Source of the DNA: Dermacentor variabilis
Lineage: Eukaryota; Arthropoda; Arachnida; Ixodida; Ixodidae
Length of the DNA: 64,000 nt
NCBI RefSeq assembly: GCF_050947875.1
Contig: NC_134568.1
Location: forward strand, 250,002,767-250,066,766
Reading direction: 5' to 3'
The notes below the pieces were generated by a model. The model saw only the letters and a program-made list of their open reading frames with translations. It did not search any database and was not told where the DNA came from. The position numbers and the translations under genes were made by a program. Of this stretch, positions 1 through 12,360 are shown in pieces (the first letter of the stretch is position 1; each line of letters opens with the position of its first letter).

Positions 1-30
1 AGACGTTCCCCATGAGAAATAGCGGTTGAC

Positions 31-1300
31 TTAGCAGTCGGGAGAGCAGAGCTCCACCATCCGGAGCATGGTGCAGACGGTCAACGTGCCCAAGGTCACA
101 TTGACCGTCTGCTGGAGGGTGTGCAGCGACAATGGCCATTCGCCAGCCTCAGCCAGAGTGGCAGCAACTGGGGAAGGATTGGGGAGACCTAGGAGGTTCC
201 TTACTACACTCATGTGCAGTCTCTCAAGCTGCTGTTTCCTGGCTGGAAACAGGAGAACCAGCGGTAAGGCATACAGCAGGATGGATGAGGTCGCAGCTTG
301 GTTCATCCGCAGCGCCCACTTGACGGTACAGCTGCGGCCACGTTGCTGCAGCTTGCTCACTACCCCCTGGACTCTGCGGACTTTGGTGGTGACAGTCTTG
401 GCAGCAGGGATCCAGGAGAGTCTGTGATCGATGGTTAGTCCCAAATACGTGACCTCGCGCTTCCATGGGACGGTAGTGTTTGCAATCCGCAGCTGCTTCG
501 TGTAGTGGCGTGCCGAAGCCAGCGGGTGTACAAGCAGTGCCTCTGTCTTTGCCGGGGGCACAGACAGGCAACTGCCACCGAGGAAGGTCATGAACGCTTC
601 CAGGGTTCTCTGTAGTGAGCCCCGGATAGCAGCGATGCTTCTCCTGGGTCCTCGAACCCATAGGACCACGTCATCTGCATATATAGCGCAGCGGAAAGGG
701 TAGCGGGTGTCAGCCGGTAGTGCTACCGCGAGTTCTGCCAGAGCCAGGCTGGAAAGGAAGGGGCTCAGCACTGATGCTAGAGAGACGCCATAAGTGGTGT
801 TTTTGGGATCACTGAGCCCCTTCCCTACACGCACCCGGAAGTTTCTGCCCACCAGGAAGGGAAAGGTGAAACCGCGAAGGCATCGCGTGACGCCTAAACA
901 GTCCAGTGCTGCTTCGATCACCTCGTGAGACAGCCGGTCAAAGGCACTTTAGACGTCCAGGAGCAGCAGCATGGCGACGTTCCCACTGCCCTTGGCGTCG
1001 TACAGGGTGGCTACCACATCTACGATGGAGTCTGCCATTGAGCGCTTCTGTCTGAAGCCAGATTTCTGCTCTGAAAAGTACTCCCGCCGGGCAGCTATCC
1101 ATTCAAGCCGTGCCAGTGCCATCTTCTCCGTGACCTTGCATGCTGCAGAGGTAAGGTAGACTGGCCTGTAGGAGGCGAGCGATGTCGCAGGCTTTCGTGG
1201 CTTCAGCAAAGGCACCACCGCAGCGATCAGCCAGCTCTCGGGCAGGACTAAGATTCATCAGCACGCGAAACAAGGAGGCTGCGAAACTATCCTTCAGTGG
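31..1300 (-). pseudogene. Non-LTR retrotransposon reverse transcriptase (I/Jockey-like), broken
   Basis: On the minus strand the frame from about 1250 down to 31 reads as the finger, palm and thumb of a LINE reverse transcriptase. The N-terminal part has VPLLKPRKP and the SYRPVYLTSAACKVTEKM motif, then SGFRQKRSMADSI. The palm carries the catalytic YADDVVLW box near 690-660, followed by the KTEALLV and VTYLGLTID motifs. One in-frame TAA at 949-951 interrupts the conserved LLLDV-x-SAFD motif, and upstream of about 1245 the frame is lost by a small indel. The element would have copied its own RNA at a nicked target. No endonuclease domain precedes it, and the 3' part may run off the left edge. 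The clade (I, R1 or Jockey type) is judged from motif style only. Confidence 0.9.
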
Positions 1301-3220
1301 TTAGCCGTCCACTGGGGCATAATTGGCACTGATCGCATAGGTAAAGCTACTCGAACATTCAGATTAACGCCACTGCATGTATTGCGATCCCATTTTCAAG
1401 GATGAATGGTACCAGACAACTTTGCTAGCTTGCTCATTTGTAATCATCAGAAGGGTGGAATTGTCGAAGTTTAACACTACCAGACTGCTCACTCTGAACC
1501 CTTCGGTTTAGCTCCGAACTCCAAGCCAGACACTCTCGACGCGAGGCAACTCTCCCGTACATACTTCGAAGTCGCATTTATGAAAGCTATGTCTTCATCG
1601 GGACTGCATCGATACCTCCTTCATCTATGTGTGACTGTCTTCAGTATGGTGCACAGAGACAATTGCTCTCCATCGCATAAGCAGAAGTGGACGACTGGTG
1701 TTTGCCTACAGAGAAGATTGCGGAGTACCGAACTCATCATTCGTCATCGCCTAAGGCTCTAAAAGCGCCATTGCGTTTTTTGTACTGGCCTATGTAATTG
1801 CTTTGGACCACGTGACTTTCCCTGTGCGCGCATGTGTTCAAGGAACCTTCTGTCTTTCTAATCGTTCTATTCCTTCCCTTCATATGGTAGGGTATCCAAC
1901 AGGAACGTTTTCTCGATTAAGCTCCGTACCTTCCTCTCTATATATCCTATTTCTCATGTATACTCAAAATTATTTAGGCGACTTTCACTATGGCGTCTGC
2001 AATAACCTAAGCTAGGCGTATATGGAAATCAACCAGTCATTCAATCAATCAATCACCTGAAAATTTATCTCTAACAGCAGTACTACATATTGGCATTGGT
2101 CACATCGAGGAACATGGGATCCCACATGAGGAAACAAAAGTATGTGTCATGTGACTAAGAGTATTCCTGCCGGCACCACGACAAACCGCAGGTAAAAGCA
2201 AATCTTCAAGCGTACAAAGATTTTACCACCGTGTCGCAGCCGAGTGGACGCAACGCTGCGGCACCGTAATTTGTACGAACACGTGGCATGGCTTTCAAGG
2301 ATGATGGATTGGCTGTGACAGTAAACTGCGAGTGCGCGAAGAATGACGACAAAGGCAGCGCCAACTTGCCTCGAACTCCCAGCGCGAGCAGCTCAAGGAC
2401 AGTTGAACGATGGCCCCTACGGGCAAATGTATACCAAGAACGCGTGTCGAGCTGTCTCGACTCGTTCCGCTGTCTTGCTTGTTACTTCATCTGCTGCCAT
2501 GCCCCGCGTTTTTCTTTTGTTGACCATGTGCCAAAGTGCAGAATCATGATCGCACCAAAACTCTTATGTCGAAAAATGTTGTAACTTCGCCGAAAGAGAA
2601 CAGAATCACAAAATAATAAAAATAAACTGCATTTCATCGATAAGTAGCGTGTAAATTTTCTTCGCTTGCACACCCTTCGACGTTACATTTGTAGCGAGGT
2701 ACGACCATTACCTCAACGACTTAGCATTCTGGGACTGCAGTTTATCTACCCAACGCAGCAGGGCAGGGCGTTGCAGGAGGCGACAAAAATAGCGGTCAAT
2801 TATCTTATTCGGCGCTTGAGTTGTTCAGCAACGTTCAGCTTCTTGTACGGAGGTGAAGTAGTGGCTCGGGCAGACTAGCGTGTTTTAAGCTTTTACTTGT
2901 GCATAGGACAGTTTGCTCGCATTATCTGAAGACAACGTCTGCTTAACCAGACTGTCAAAATCATCAATACGCGCTAAATAGTAGCGAGAGTTCTAATGGA
3001 TGAAATCCAATACATAAAGTATTTATCCACCCAGATGCGATAAGCGTGTTCGTGCGTGTTCGCCATCTTTTCCGAAGCACGGTATCCTTGCCTTCGCGCC
3101 TGACGCCACGTCTCAAAAGGCCTCCCTTTATCCACAGAAGTTATTTTATAGATAACGGAAGGCTGTGAGTTCTTTGAGCCACGACGTCACGCGCGATGGT
3201 AGAGCTATAGAAGGTATTTT
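1301..3220. other. Unannotated intergenic DNA
   Basis: No gene, RNA or recognisable element was found. Open frames here are short and carry no familiar motif. A short CAAT-rich tetranucleotide run lies near 2035-2060. Confidence 0.5.
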
Positions 3221-3452
3221 ACCCGCCGTGGCTCAGTGGCTAGGTGCTGTGCCGCTGAGCACGAGCTCGCGGGTTCTATATTCAGGCGGCCGCATTCCGA
3301 TGGGGGTGGGATGCGAAGACGTCCGCGCACCGGTGCTTTGGGTGCGCGTTAAAGAACCCCAGGTGGTACAAATTAATCCGTGACCCACCACTACGGCGTA
3401 CCTCCTAGCCCACTGTGTAGCTTCGGGACGTTAAACCTCGTAATTTATATAC
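3221..3452 (+). mobile_element. tRNA-derived SINE (tick Ruka-like), full-length but diverged
   Basis: The head CCGCCGTGGCTCAGTGGCTA is a pol III A box, and a degenerate B box (GCGGGTTCTATATTC) follows. The body has the GGCGGCCGCATT block, the GCGCGTTAAAGAACCCCAGGTGG block and CCACTACGGCGTACCTC. It ends in an A/T-rich tail. The same order of blocks recurs at 19181 and 46851. I could not find a clear target-site duplication. Confidence 0.85.
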
Positions 3453-5201
3453 AAAGTGTTTTGGGGTTTTACGCGTACATACGTATACGCAGTCACGCGG
3501 TGCCATTTGTATTTTGTTTTACGCATGTGGCACTGCGAAGTTGCCCCGCTCTCCCGCCTCTTGCTAGAAAATGTGCGCGTTGCGGCTTTATTCTGCGGCG
3601 ATACAGTTTTGTATGTGCTAGCGCAACTGGGTCAAAGAAAACTAAGGACTGAAGATAAAGGCTGAAGCACGTAAACGGGCGAACCCTTTACAACAGCGTA
3701 CCCATAAGAAATGCCGCTCAGTTTAACAACACACTTTGCTTATTATGGCCAGTTAATAATTCATTTACATATGGTAGCGACATGCAGTGGCAGAGAGGCA
3801 AAATCAAGGCCATTGTTTAAGCGAAAATTTCCTATAATTGCTGCATCGGCGTCGTTAAGCGTCGGCAACGCGAACGAAGCAGCGCCGCTGTGCACTGCGA
3901 CGAGATCGCGCACAATCTCGGTTGCCGATCTACACAGTATGCTGCCTTTTGCCGTGCCGACGTCAGACGAAACCGGCACTCACACGACTTCCTCGTTCTT
4001 TTATGCGAACTCGAAGACCAAGGTAGAAATCGACAGCGACGGCTTATACCGCTAGTATATTTGCAGCCGTCGCGACGCGATCGATGTGTTCGGCACATGG
4101 ATGGCGCTGTGACTAACATATGCCAATTCCAGACATGGCTTCTAGGAATCTAGGACACAAAAGTGGGAGATTTTTTACCGCTGTTGCTTGGACAAAACGG
4201 TAGCCGGGCATTAAATAGTTGGCTCTCTCAGTAACCGTGTAGCATCGCCCTTCATGTGTTGGAGTACAGTCCTTCGTTTTCGGCTAAAACCCGATAATAC
4301 CCGATTTTTGTACCCTGGTGCGATATCTGGGTTCGAGCGGCCGCTAATTAAGGTTCCGTGGCTGGTGATGTGCCAGGTGCCGGGTGATCGAGGTGTCTGG
4401 GGTGACGTCCAAGCGATGAGAAAAAGGGTTTATTTACAAACTTACGTGATGATGGTTTACATGTATACAAGCACACTTTTCAACTCTCAAACTCTGCTTT
4501 TTAGGCACTTCAATTCCCCCTTTCTGTCGTCGAGAGAATTCAATGTCCGTCTTACCGGCCAATCGGAATTGTCTCACAGCGTACAAAATCCCGCGCATGG
4601 TGGATCTTGCTCCGCCTCTGGTGTCCAAGCTTCCACCAGCTCTCGATGCAATGCAGATGCAATTTGATGGGAACCCTGGGTCGACGCGGTTCCTACGAAG
4701 TCGAATCGTCAGCGTAGGCTCTTTGCAGCAATTAGCATGTTGCACTAGGTCACTGACCCCTTCACAGTTTGGGGATTCCAGAAGTCGTCTCGTTCATCAG
4801 CTCCAGGTCGTTGACCAGACGAACACGTGAACCATGGTCACTTGTCAATCATCTTGACGTGACGCAGGCTTCGTCGCCAGCTCTTTGGCGTTGAAAAGGC
4901 GATGCAGCGTGAATGGTCCTTCATAGCAGCGCGCTCGCCGGTGTGCATCCTTTGTCCAGAAAGCTCGACAGGTACAACCGCATTGCACAGCTGCAGGTTT
5001 GCCGGTGAAGCATTCATTGTCAAGAAGGCCGCCGGGCACAACAGTGCTAAACGCCAATAGTAACAACCCCCCGAACAAAATTCATAAAAGTCGGGCTACA
5101 CACGATTCTTCCCCGAAGTTAGCCTTTACTTAAATAATAATAAATGCAGGTGTTGCAAAACTAATGAACCCTGCCAACCTTTTTGGAGCAATTGGTTAAG
5201 A

Positions 5202-5203
<2 letters not shown>
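3453..5203. other. Unannotated intergenic DNA
   Basis: No supportable gene. A minus-strand frame near 4845-5078 looks like a small Cys-containing secreted peptide but lacks an ATG (see rejected items). Confidence 0.45.
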
Positions 5204-5266
<63 letters not shown>

Positions 5267-5267
5267 T
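5204..5267. repeat. (AAT)n microsatellite
   Basis: About 21 near-perfect AAT units run from the end of GGTTAAGATG to AATTCC. They sit in an AT-rich stretch with no coding potential. Confidence 0.97.
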
Positions 5268-6590
5268 CCTACATTGTTATTATGTAAATACGACGTGTAC
5301 CTCATTTTCGCTTAAAACTCAAGCAATAACCGGCGTAAGTACAAGTATGGTGCATTGCAGCGCCCTGCCCTCACACCACATACATGTAACGGCGGTAATG
5401 CGCTAAAAAACGAAATAACGCAGCGCTGACGTTTCTTTGCATTGCGAATGGTAGCGGTGACATTAAGATGTTTACCCATTACGTTCAAAGAAGTGTAATT
5501 CCATTAATTTTGTTGCAAGAGCGTATATTGGGAACCAGTAAAGCAGGAAGACAACAGACCAGGAGAGGGAGCCCGACAAGTCTAGGATACCATGGGACTT
5601 GTACATGGCCAATTTGTACATGGCCGATTATTTCTGTCTCTCATATTTATCTGTGCCCTGTCTTATAATGACGCACCGCATGTGTTATCTATTATCATAA
5701 GCATTAGGCCCGACTTTCTGGTGAAACCAGAGACAATGAGACGTAAGATTACATAGATCGGCGATGTCATGATTCTTACCGCGGAAGCTTGGGTCCTGTA
5801 ACCAGCGTGACCTGTCTTTTTTTTTCTTTTTTTGTATATTGTTTATTTCACTCTGAGTGATGCAACTAGGAGTGCAATTACAGTAGTTGATAATGTTCCT
5901 GATAGATGTACTTTCTCCCTCTCACTTGTTATATCTTCATTTGAACGAAGAAGACGATGTGCACAGTGGTAGCACTGTAATCTTTCCCCACTGTAGGATA
6001 TCAAACCAGAAACTTATCTTCCGGTTAACTTCCTTACTTCATTTCTGTCTCTGTCTGCGCAAGTCAGTCTCTGCTTGGACCGTACACTTCATATTTTAAC
6101 GTTCCGCTCTTGACGCTGGCGGAAACAATTCAAACGACTACCAATCAATGGAGAACTTGTATTCGAATCATGATGAAGTGCTGCGAGTTAAGATATTCCT
6201 CATGACACTGCATCCGGCAAACAAAAAGAGAAAAAAAAGGAGGAAATAAAAAAGGAAAGAGAACTCTGGTTGGTGTTAGTGTCTGTTGACATCATGGGCG
6301 CACACTGCAACCTGAGAGATGAAGATCCACTGGCAAGAAGCAATCCCAATGCACGCCCCTGTGTTCAGAAATGCACTGCTCTGGAATCGCCGTGATCCCG
6401 TTTCCGTAGCCGCCCGCGTGAGGCCCTCGGGTCATCGACCGTGACATCAGACGTAGCCTTCCCCATCTCCCTCCGTTTCTGTCACCGCGCCGCCCAAATG
6501 GCACACATAGATGTGTGCCTTCAATGCAGGAGCCCGTCGAACGCGCCCTAGAAGTGCGCGTAGAATGTAACTATCGAGCGCGGTCCCTCC
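5268..6590. other. Unannotated intergenic DNA with one repeat fragment
   Basis: No gene seen. T-rich and A-rich runs occur near 5817-5835 and 6225-6260. The only recognisable piece is the fragment at 5975-6065. Confidence 0.45.
5975..6065 (-). repeat. Dispersed repeat fragment (AAGTTAACCGGAA family)
   Basis: The reverse complement contains AAGGAAGTTAACCGGAAG, then CTGGTTTG and a CAGTGGGGAAAG segment. The same blocks in the same order occur on the plus strand at 13392-13500, and a shorter piece lies near 25751. This is probably an old interspersed repeat of unknown class. Confidence 0.55.
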
Positions 6591-6699
6591 GCGGGCCGCA
6601 CCATATGCGCGCGCGCGCGCCCGTCTCTCCATTCACTAAAAACCAGTTTCCTCCACGCGTTCCCGTTTCAGCCTTTGTCCTTCGCCCTCGGACACCGCC

Positions 6700-6730
6700 T
6701 CTCTCATGACGTCACGTGTGACGTCGCGCG
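6700..6730 (+). promoter_or_regulatory. CRE / E-box / CRE cluster in a CpG-rich patch
   Basis: A full CRE-like TGACGTCA lies at 6707-6714. It overlaps an E-box CACGTG at 6713-6718, and a second CRE-like TGACGTCG follows at 6719-6726. Bases 6590-7100 are clearly richer in G+C and CpG than the flanks. Such clusters bind CREB/ATF and bHLH factors in animals, and here they lie just upstream of a candidate first exon. Function is inferred. Confidence 0.45.
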
Positions 6731-6739
6731 CCGCTCGCC

Positions 6740-6945
6740 TTCGCCTCCGCAAGTGCCGGCGAGCGACGTCCACCGCGGGCGAGAAAGGAGCTGCGCCCGC
6801 CGCCAGACGCACGCCGCCGGCTCCCGAGACAGAGCAGCGTCCAAGCCGCGCGCCGAGAAAAAAGCAGCCGCCGAGCCGAAGGACGAGGGAGTTGCGCGGA
6901 CACCGCCACTGACCGAGGGTCGCCTGCAGAGAAGGGGAGACAGCG
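6740..6945 (+). other. Candidate non-coding first exon with a strong splice donor
   Basis: A purine-rich, CpG-rich stretch ends in CAGCG followed by GTGAGTGA at 6946, close to the consensus donor. There is no ATG-started frame with recognisable protein content, so it would be 5' UTR. No partner exon nearby can be proven. The host gene whose first coding exon may begin at an acceptor at 47890 is on the same strand, but it is 41 kb away. Confidence 0.35.
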
Positions 6946-9350
6946 GTGAGTGACTCCTCGGGAAAGCCGGGCGAAAGAGAGAGCGCTCCCAACCAACCGC
7001 TTGAACAGGTGGCTGCTTGGGCAGCGCTCCGAGCTCTAGCCCGTTCACGGGACGCTGGAGCGAAATCACGGCGAGAATGCCGCGGGTGGCAGGGAGGCGG
7101 GAGGGGGGTTACCGAGCGCTTCCCTCGATCCTCTTTGGGGGCCCACATGACGGGTCTGTTGGCTGCAGCGTAAACAAGTCTCCAGCGCGCGTCCGGTCAC
7201 TCAACGCGCGCGCGCGTGAATGTTTGAAAACTTTGCACGGAACCGGCGGCTTCGTGTTTATCATTGGAAGGTTAAATCCCTCTCTCCTAATAAAGCAACA
7301 CTACTGAAATGAAAACGTTTGCCGCCACCGCACGTTCATTCACACCGATGTTGAGGATATGACTGTCATTGCGTATATTCAATCTATCGGGAGTAAAATG
7401 GAAGAACTGACAGAAACAGACTGACAAGTGAGCTAGGTTGTGCTAAATGTTTCTTCGAGCAGGGGCGTACGTCGCCGGGCTATATGGGCCATACAATGGC
7501 GGCATTCCCCAATTACAGCCCTCTTTCTCACTCTCCTTGCGGTGTATGTACTAAGAGTTCACGTTCCAGTGGCGAATACCTAATAAATCTCTCGAAGGGC
7601 ATCGAGCAATGGTTGGCATCGAAGGAACGCGGTCGAGAAGGCGCCAAACTGAACGGACACTAGCTGCTGAGAAACACTGTTTTGTACTCGCGCCGTTATC
7701 GGTCGCAAATCGCTTACAAGGCGCTCAGTGTTGCCTCAACCGCGCGCGGCACGTGCGCGCGACCGCTCGCACGCGCAATGGCTGCGGTCACGCAAACGGT
7801 CCGAGAACGCAGGCGGTGCGCGGCCTGTAGGATGCGGGCCGTGTACGGCGATCTCGGCGTCTTACGAGCACCAATGCCGGAGAACATGCGCGCAAAATTA
7901 CTCGCCAACGACCGGGGAGGAGCGCCGCAGCGCGAGCACGCTCGTGAAGTCAACGGACGGCGACGTTGCACGCGAGGGGGGGCCTGATCGAAGGGTGCCG
8001 CGGGCGCATGCATGCGTTCTTCCGTCAGCTAAGACCCCCCTCTTTCCAGCCCTCTTTACCCTCCTATGCCAAGGTGCGCTCTTAAAAATGCCGTAGCGAC
8101 CAACGCAGGGGTGTCAGTGCCGCTTCTCTCCGCATCGAGAAACGGTCACGCTTTTGACGTGTTTGCACTGCGCTCCTTTATCGCGCGGAGACCCGGACTG
8201 AGCGGCACGACTGCTGCCTGCACGTGTGGGACTGCCTTGCTTCGACAGAAACCGTGCGACTGGTTAAGTGGCAGAGCGCTAACTTCCCGAGTACACAAAT
8301 ACTAGATGTGTTGTTAGTTCGAACTGGTTCTGCGGCGTCGTGTAGCAGCAGTAGAGACACTTGGCGAAGACGTGCTTTCATGCTATAGGAGTGTTTCTCG
8401 AGTCGCCCTCTTGGATTCTTGGTTAACCACAGCACGTCGTCACTTTCGCTGCGCAGATTCGTGTTCCCAGAGTAGGAAAGACTAAATGTTCACGGAAGAT
8501 GCCGTCCTTAGATTGCAGTTTTTTTGCGCATCATGGGTGCAATGCTAGAAATAGAAACGTGAAAAAGACGCACTGTTCGCGAATTATTGCCTTATATTTG
8601 ACTTTTAGATTTACTGACGAGGGATGTTGCCTTTCGTTCGAACATAATGTCAGCTCGCCGGGCGTGTTTTCGCTGGAACGATGCGCCTATCATGCGTGCA
8701 CTTCAACGAGGATCGCACACAACCTTATAAACAAAATCAGCCGCGAGCGCCTGCGGTAACAAAATAAAAAAAGATCTAAAACAGAAATAAACACGCTTTT
8801 GTACTCAACCACTGAACTACGCGTAAAGCATGTTTGCCCTTTCCTTGCGGACGGAGCTGGTGTTTTTCTTGAGTGCCTTGCACACGTTTTGTTGGCCTGT
8901 CATGTCGCCGACGTCGTCAGTGTTCGCTTTCATCAGCCTGGGTGTATTTAATACAGGGTGTTTAGCATTGCCTACTGTGTGTTTGTAGTGCGCCGACAGC
9001 GGCAGTACGCAGGAGCGGATACAAGGGCGATGTCCAGATACACGTATTCCAGCCGCCCTCTTGAATTTGTGCTGCCTATAGTCCTTCATGAAGTGCAATG
9101 TAAAGTACTTTAATTGAACCGCTAGTATTGGGTATGTTGTTTGTGAGTTTTGTTCTGGTTAGTGGTCAGGCATTGGAATTTTAAATACAGCATACGTCTA
9201 GATGTTATGCGCTACTATATTATCTTAGGTACTGACGAAAGCCATGCGCTCAAATGTGTCTGACATCTTGCCTTTAAACTGCTTGGCGGAGATCCCTACC
9301 AAAAAAAAAAAAAAAATGGAGACATGTCCATCCTTTGGAGATGATTGGCG
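6946..9350. other. Unannotated intergenic DNA, GC-rich at 7600-8050
   Basis: Overlapping frames at 7680-8100 arise from CpG-rich sequence (runs such as CGCGCGCGGCACGTGCGCGCG) and have no protein motif. An A15 run lies at 9301. The tRNA-like remnant is listed separately. Confidence 0.45.
8250..8335 (+). repeat. tRNA-like remnant (pol III A and B boxes)
   Basis: GTGGCAGAGCGCTAACTTCCC (about 8269-8287) resembles a tRNA D-arm and A box. TAGTTCGAACTGG (about 8315-8327) resembles a T-arm and B box. I could not form a clean acceptor stem, so this is more likely a tRNA-derived SINE head or tRNA pseudogene than a working tRNA. Confidence 0.35.
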
Positions 9351-9570
9351 ACTTTAATGCGATTAGCAATCTGTCGTATGATGGGTGCGTAATTGGTGAT
9401 TATAGCTTTTATACGATGATGCGGCCCATAACCAGTGGCACATACCTAGGGGCCCAAGCTGGTCCGATGGTCTGTTTTTAAACCCGGTTCGTCCAGCACG
9501 GTAGCCCGATGCTCTCTCCATTTGACCGTGGACTACTCAGTGACCCAACTTGGCGTGAAATAAGTTAGGC
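9351..9570 (+). repeat. Dispersed repeat sharing a terminus with the TIR element at 19.8 kb
   Basis: It begins with TTTAATGCGATTAGCAAT, nearly identical to the terminal repeat at 19754-19770. It later contains GGACTACTCAGTGACCCAACTTGG, which matches the reverse complement of 19835-19862. These are rearranged copies of one family. Confidence 0.5.
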
Positions 9571-10395
9571 ACAGACATACATACATGCTTTCAAATAGAA
9601 GCGTGAAGTTCCCAAATGATGTCGATCGCATTAAAACAGAGAAAAAAAGGGGTGGGCTGCTGCTGAGTCTGTTCCGTTCTGTAAATGTGGCACATGTACC
9701 ATGAGTACATCGAAAGCTAAAACGAGGAGCGTTTGCATAAGGTTAAACAGCGTGCAATCATGGTCATCATCACGACCAGCACATTAACTGAGAAGCTGAC
9801 CCATCGCCTAGGGAAAACATGGATTCACTCCTGGCCGTATGGCTGTTTCTCGCTCAGTTATACCACAGTTTACTTCCGCGCACATTCCTCTGGCGTTGTG
9901 ACAACCTATGGACCGCATTCCCCCTTTTCATCACCGAGGGACATTTGCACGAAATATAGAAGCTCTTCAAGTTCTACTACTTCACCGGTAATGCACTCAG
10001 TAGTTTGAGTTATGCGCACAAATGCTGGCGAATAAAAGCGGCAAATGCTGTTTTGAGCCTCGCCCTGTGGTCAAGGCGCAGTTGCGGCAGCTGTTGCAAC
10101 GACAGATCATTATTGCCTCGCGAGCGAATTCAAGGTTGTCAGCCGGCGTCTGGACGTTTATATATATACCCGCCTTCGTGCGGCGTCTCAGCGTAGGCGC
10201 ACATAATTACAGAGGAATACTCGCGCAGTCCCTGCTCAAAGGAGCGTAACGGCGTGTCGCAACTAAGCCATATGCGTGAACCAAGTATCGAGTGAACGCG
10301 TATTTTAGATTCACATAGCAATCGAGACAAATCTGAAAGATGGTGAAACGCGTTGTTGCGAGTTTCGGATACCGAAAAACGAAAAAAAAAAATTA
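9571..10395. other. Unannotated intergenic DNA
   Basis: No gene or repeat recognised. Confidence 0.4.
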
Positions 10396-10750
10396 TGCAG
10401 ATTCAAAACACATCTTGGAATCTATGTGAAGCAGCTTTTTTCGTGAAGCGGTTAATGAAATGCTATTAGATTTGCCTATTTCATTCCCCTGCCTTTGGCC
10501 TAACGGAAACGTGTTCTCGCGCACCCGTGCTACGCAGTGTGGTACACACGCGGCGATCATCTCAAAGAGCTAGTTGGTTTTGGCACGTTGGATTGTGGCC
10601 TAACGGTTAGGGTACGGGGATTCGATCCCACTGTCGGGTACGTAATTCGATTTTTTTTTTCCACCTATAAGTGTGAACTATTGGGCCAAGAGAGCAGCAA
10701 CACCCAGGAAAACCCGGGAGGGCTTGCGGCTTCGCTCAAAAATAATTCAA
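10396..10750 (+). repeat. Dispersed repeat, copy A (second copy at 18.65-19.5 kb)
   Basis: It shares CACATCTTGGAATCTATGTGAAG, then AAGCGGTTAAT, CACGCGGCGATCATCT and GGGAGGGCT..GCTTCGCT with 18649-19520 in the same order. Its middle contains TGGCCTAACGGTTAGG and GGGGATTCGATCCC, like a tRNA with the anticodon arm missing. It may therefore be a tRNA-derived non-autonomous retroelement. Borders are approximate. Confidence 0.6.
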
Positions 10751-11394
10751 GCAGGAAGAGCAATTACAGGTCATTGATAGATTTCATCAGGACTGCACAA
10801 TTTTTTTGTCCGTGGCCGTTAAGGCGGCTACCGAGTATATTGATGGCGCTGGCATCCTGGGCCTACATAACATGATTGTCTTCGTGTTATTCAATTCTGT
10901 TCGTGTTAGTCACCGCACCGACTTGGCCAATCCTAACGATAGCGTAAGCAGGTGCGCCACTGCAACTCGCGGCGACACGTGGAAGAGAATTGATTTGTTA
11001 AAGCAGTGCGTACAATGCAGTCGTAGCTCGGTCCCGCTTGGACGCAAGTAGCTGTAGCAGCGAAAACAAAGGATGTTACGCGACTCTTGAAAACGAGGCG
11101 CAGTGAACGTACAAAATAGAACAAGAGGCGAATTCACAAAGCTTTTCGTTCGTATGTGCCCTTTGCCATTGGCCGTAGGCCATCGCTAATAGTATGCCCA
11201 GCATCGGAATTGACTGAAATTTTCTCTTACGAACAATTCTAGCGTAAGAGTATTTTGTGAATATAGGCCCAGAAGAGCAGGCGGCATAATGCACGAGACC
11301 GTACACTTATGAGCTAGCACAGCAGAAAGTTATAACAGTTTATTTTTATTCAGCGCAAAACGAACAAGTGCACGCGATAAATCAGTGCTGCACA
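10751..11394. other. Unannotated intergenic DNA
   Basis: No gene seen. Short frames have no motifs. Confidence 0.4.
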
Positions 11395-11466
11395 GCTCTA
11401 TGTTAAACAACGCACAGTGAAAAAACAACCCCTCCTAATATTCATTTCAATAAAAAAAAAAAAACC
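11395..11466 (+). mobile_element. LINE 3' tail (severely 5'-truncated copy)
   Basis: The sequence CTCCTAATATTCATTTCAATAA followed by an A run closely matches the 3' end of the LINE ending at 16199. No coding part precedes it here, as expected for a dead-on-arrival insertion. Confidence 0.6.
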
Positions 11467-12256
11467 CTGTGCGTCATGGGGTTTTCTTGGGCTTCGCTTG
11501 AGTGCTTAACCAAGTTGTCTGAGAAATAACGTTCCAATTGCGAGTCATCGCTTGAGGGTGCACGTTTTCTCGCGTACTTATAGTAGCTTTCCACTGTTTC
11601 AATCCGTAATAAAAATTTTCTTTTTCTTCGCCGTCTTTTGTTGCTGAAATACCATTTAATGAGAATCGCAATAACACTGATGGAGCAGAATAATATACAA
11701 CACACAGAGACGCTCTTGCGCATTGCGCTGTGTTAAATGCTTTCTTTCGGTATAGCGCACAGCTTATAGGCGATGCACCCTCATAAATGTTTGCGCATTT
11801 TCTTCGGGTTTTCAAGCTCTTTACTCTCAACATGGCGTGGATTTGCGCTGCTTGGATTGTCTAAATTTGATAGTGCTTTAGAGTAACGTTGAAGAACACC
11901 GTTTCTTTTTTATCAACACTTTCATTCTGTGCTAACAGTTTATTGTCCTGAAGACAGCTTTGAAAGTGCGCGTGACCTGCAATGTTTTCTTTATAAAAAA
12001 AAAAAATGTTGCTTCACAGGCCGATTGATGACGACTTCGAGAACTACGTTTCGCGAATGTAATTGATGGGGAAAGCTTGCTATATATTAGAACATCTCGG
12101 TCCTGGCAATTATTTAATTGGTAAGGACGCCCCACCTCCATCTAGCCTGTCCTCAACCTTTTGTCGAACTACGAGAAAGGCTTCAATTTGTCTATTTTCA
12201 ATGATGATCACATTGATGTATATTGATTGAATCAAAATTACAATCCATAAATTATC
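11467..12256. other. Unannotated intergenic DNA
   Basis: Minus-strand frames at 11442-11833 and 11932-12141 are AT-rich and motif-free, so I do not call them genes. Confidence 0.4.
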
Positions 12257-12360
12257 GAGTCCCGGCCGCGGTAGCTGTATTCAGATGGCGAAGGTGTGCA
12301 AGAACGCCCATGTACTGAAATTGTGTGCATGTTAAAGAATCCCGTGTGGTCAGATTCTAG
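12257..12360 (+). mobile_element. Degenerate Ruka-like SINE fragment
   Basis: GTCCCGGCCGCGGTAG..TTCAGATGG, GAACGCCCATGTACTGA and GCATGTTAAAGAATCCCGTGTGGTC follow the block order of the better copies at 19181 and 46851, with many substitutions. The A-box head and the 3' part are missing. Confidence 0.65.

Noticed and set aside
4845..5078. Minus-strand frame with a leucine-rich start and five cysteines, like a small secreted peptide
   Set aside because: It begins at TTG with a stop just upstream and no ATG or splice acceptor that would supply one. Another frame in the same place is equally open.
6636..7148. 170-codon minus-strand frame in the GC-rich patch
   Set aside because: Low-complexity Arg/Ser/Ala content from CpG-rich DNA. 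The plus-strand reading as promoter plus first exon explains the region better.
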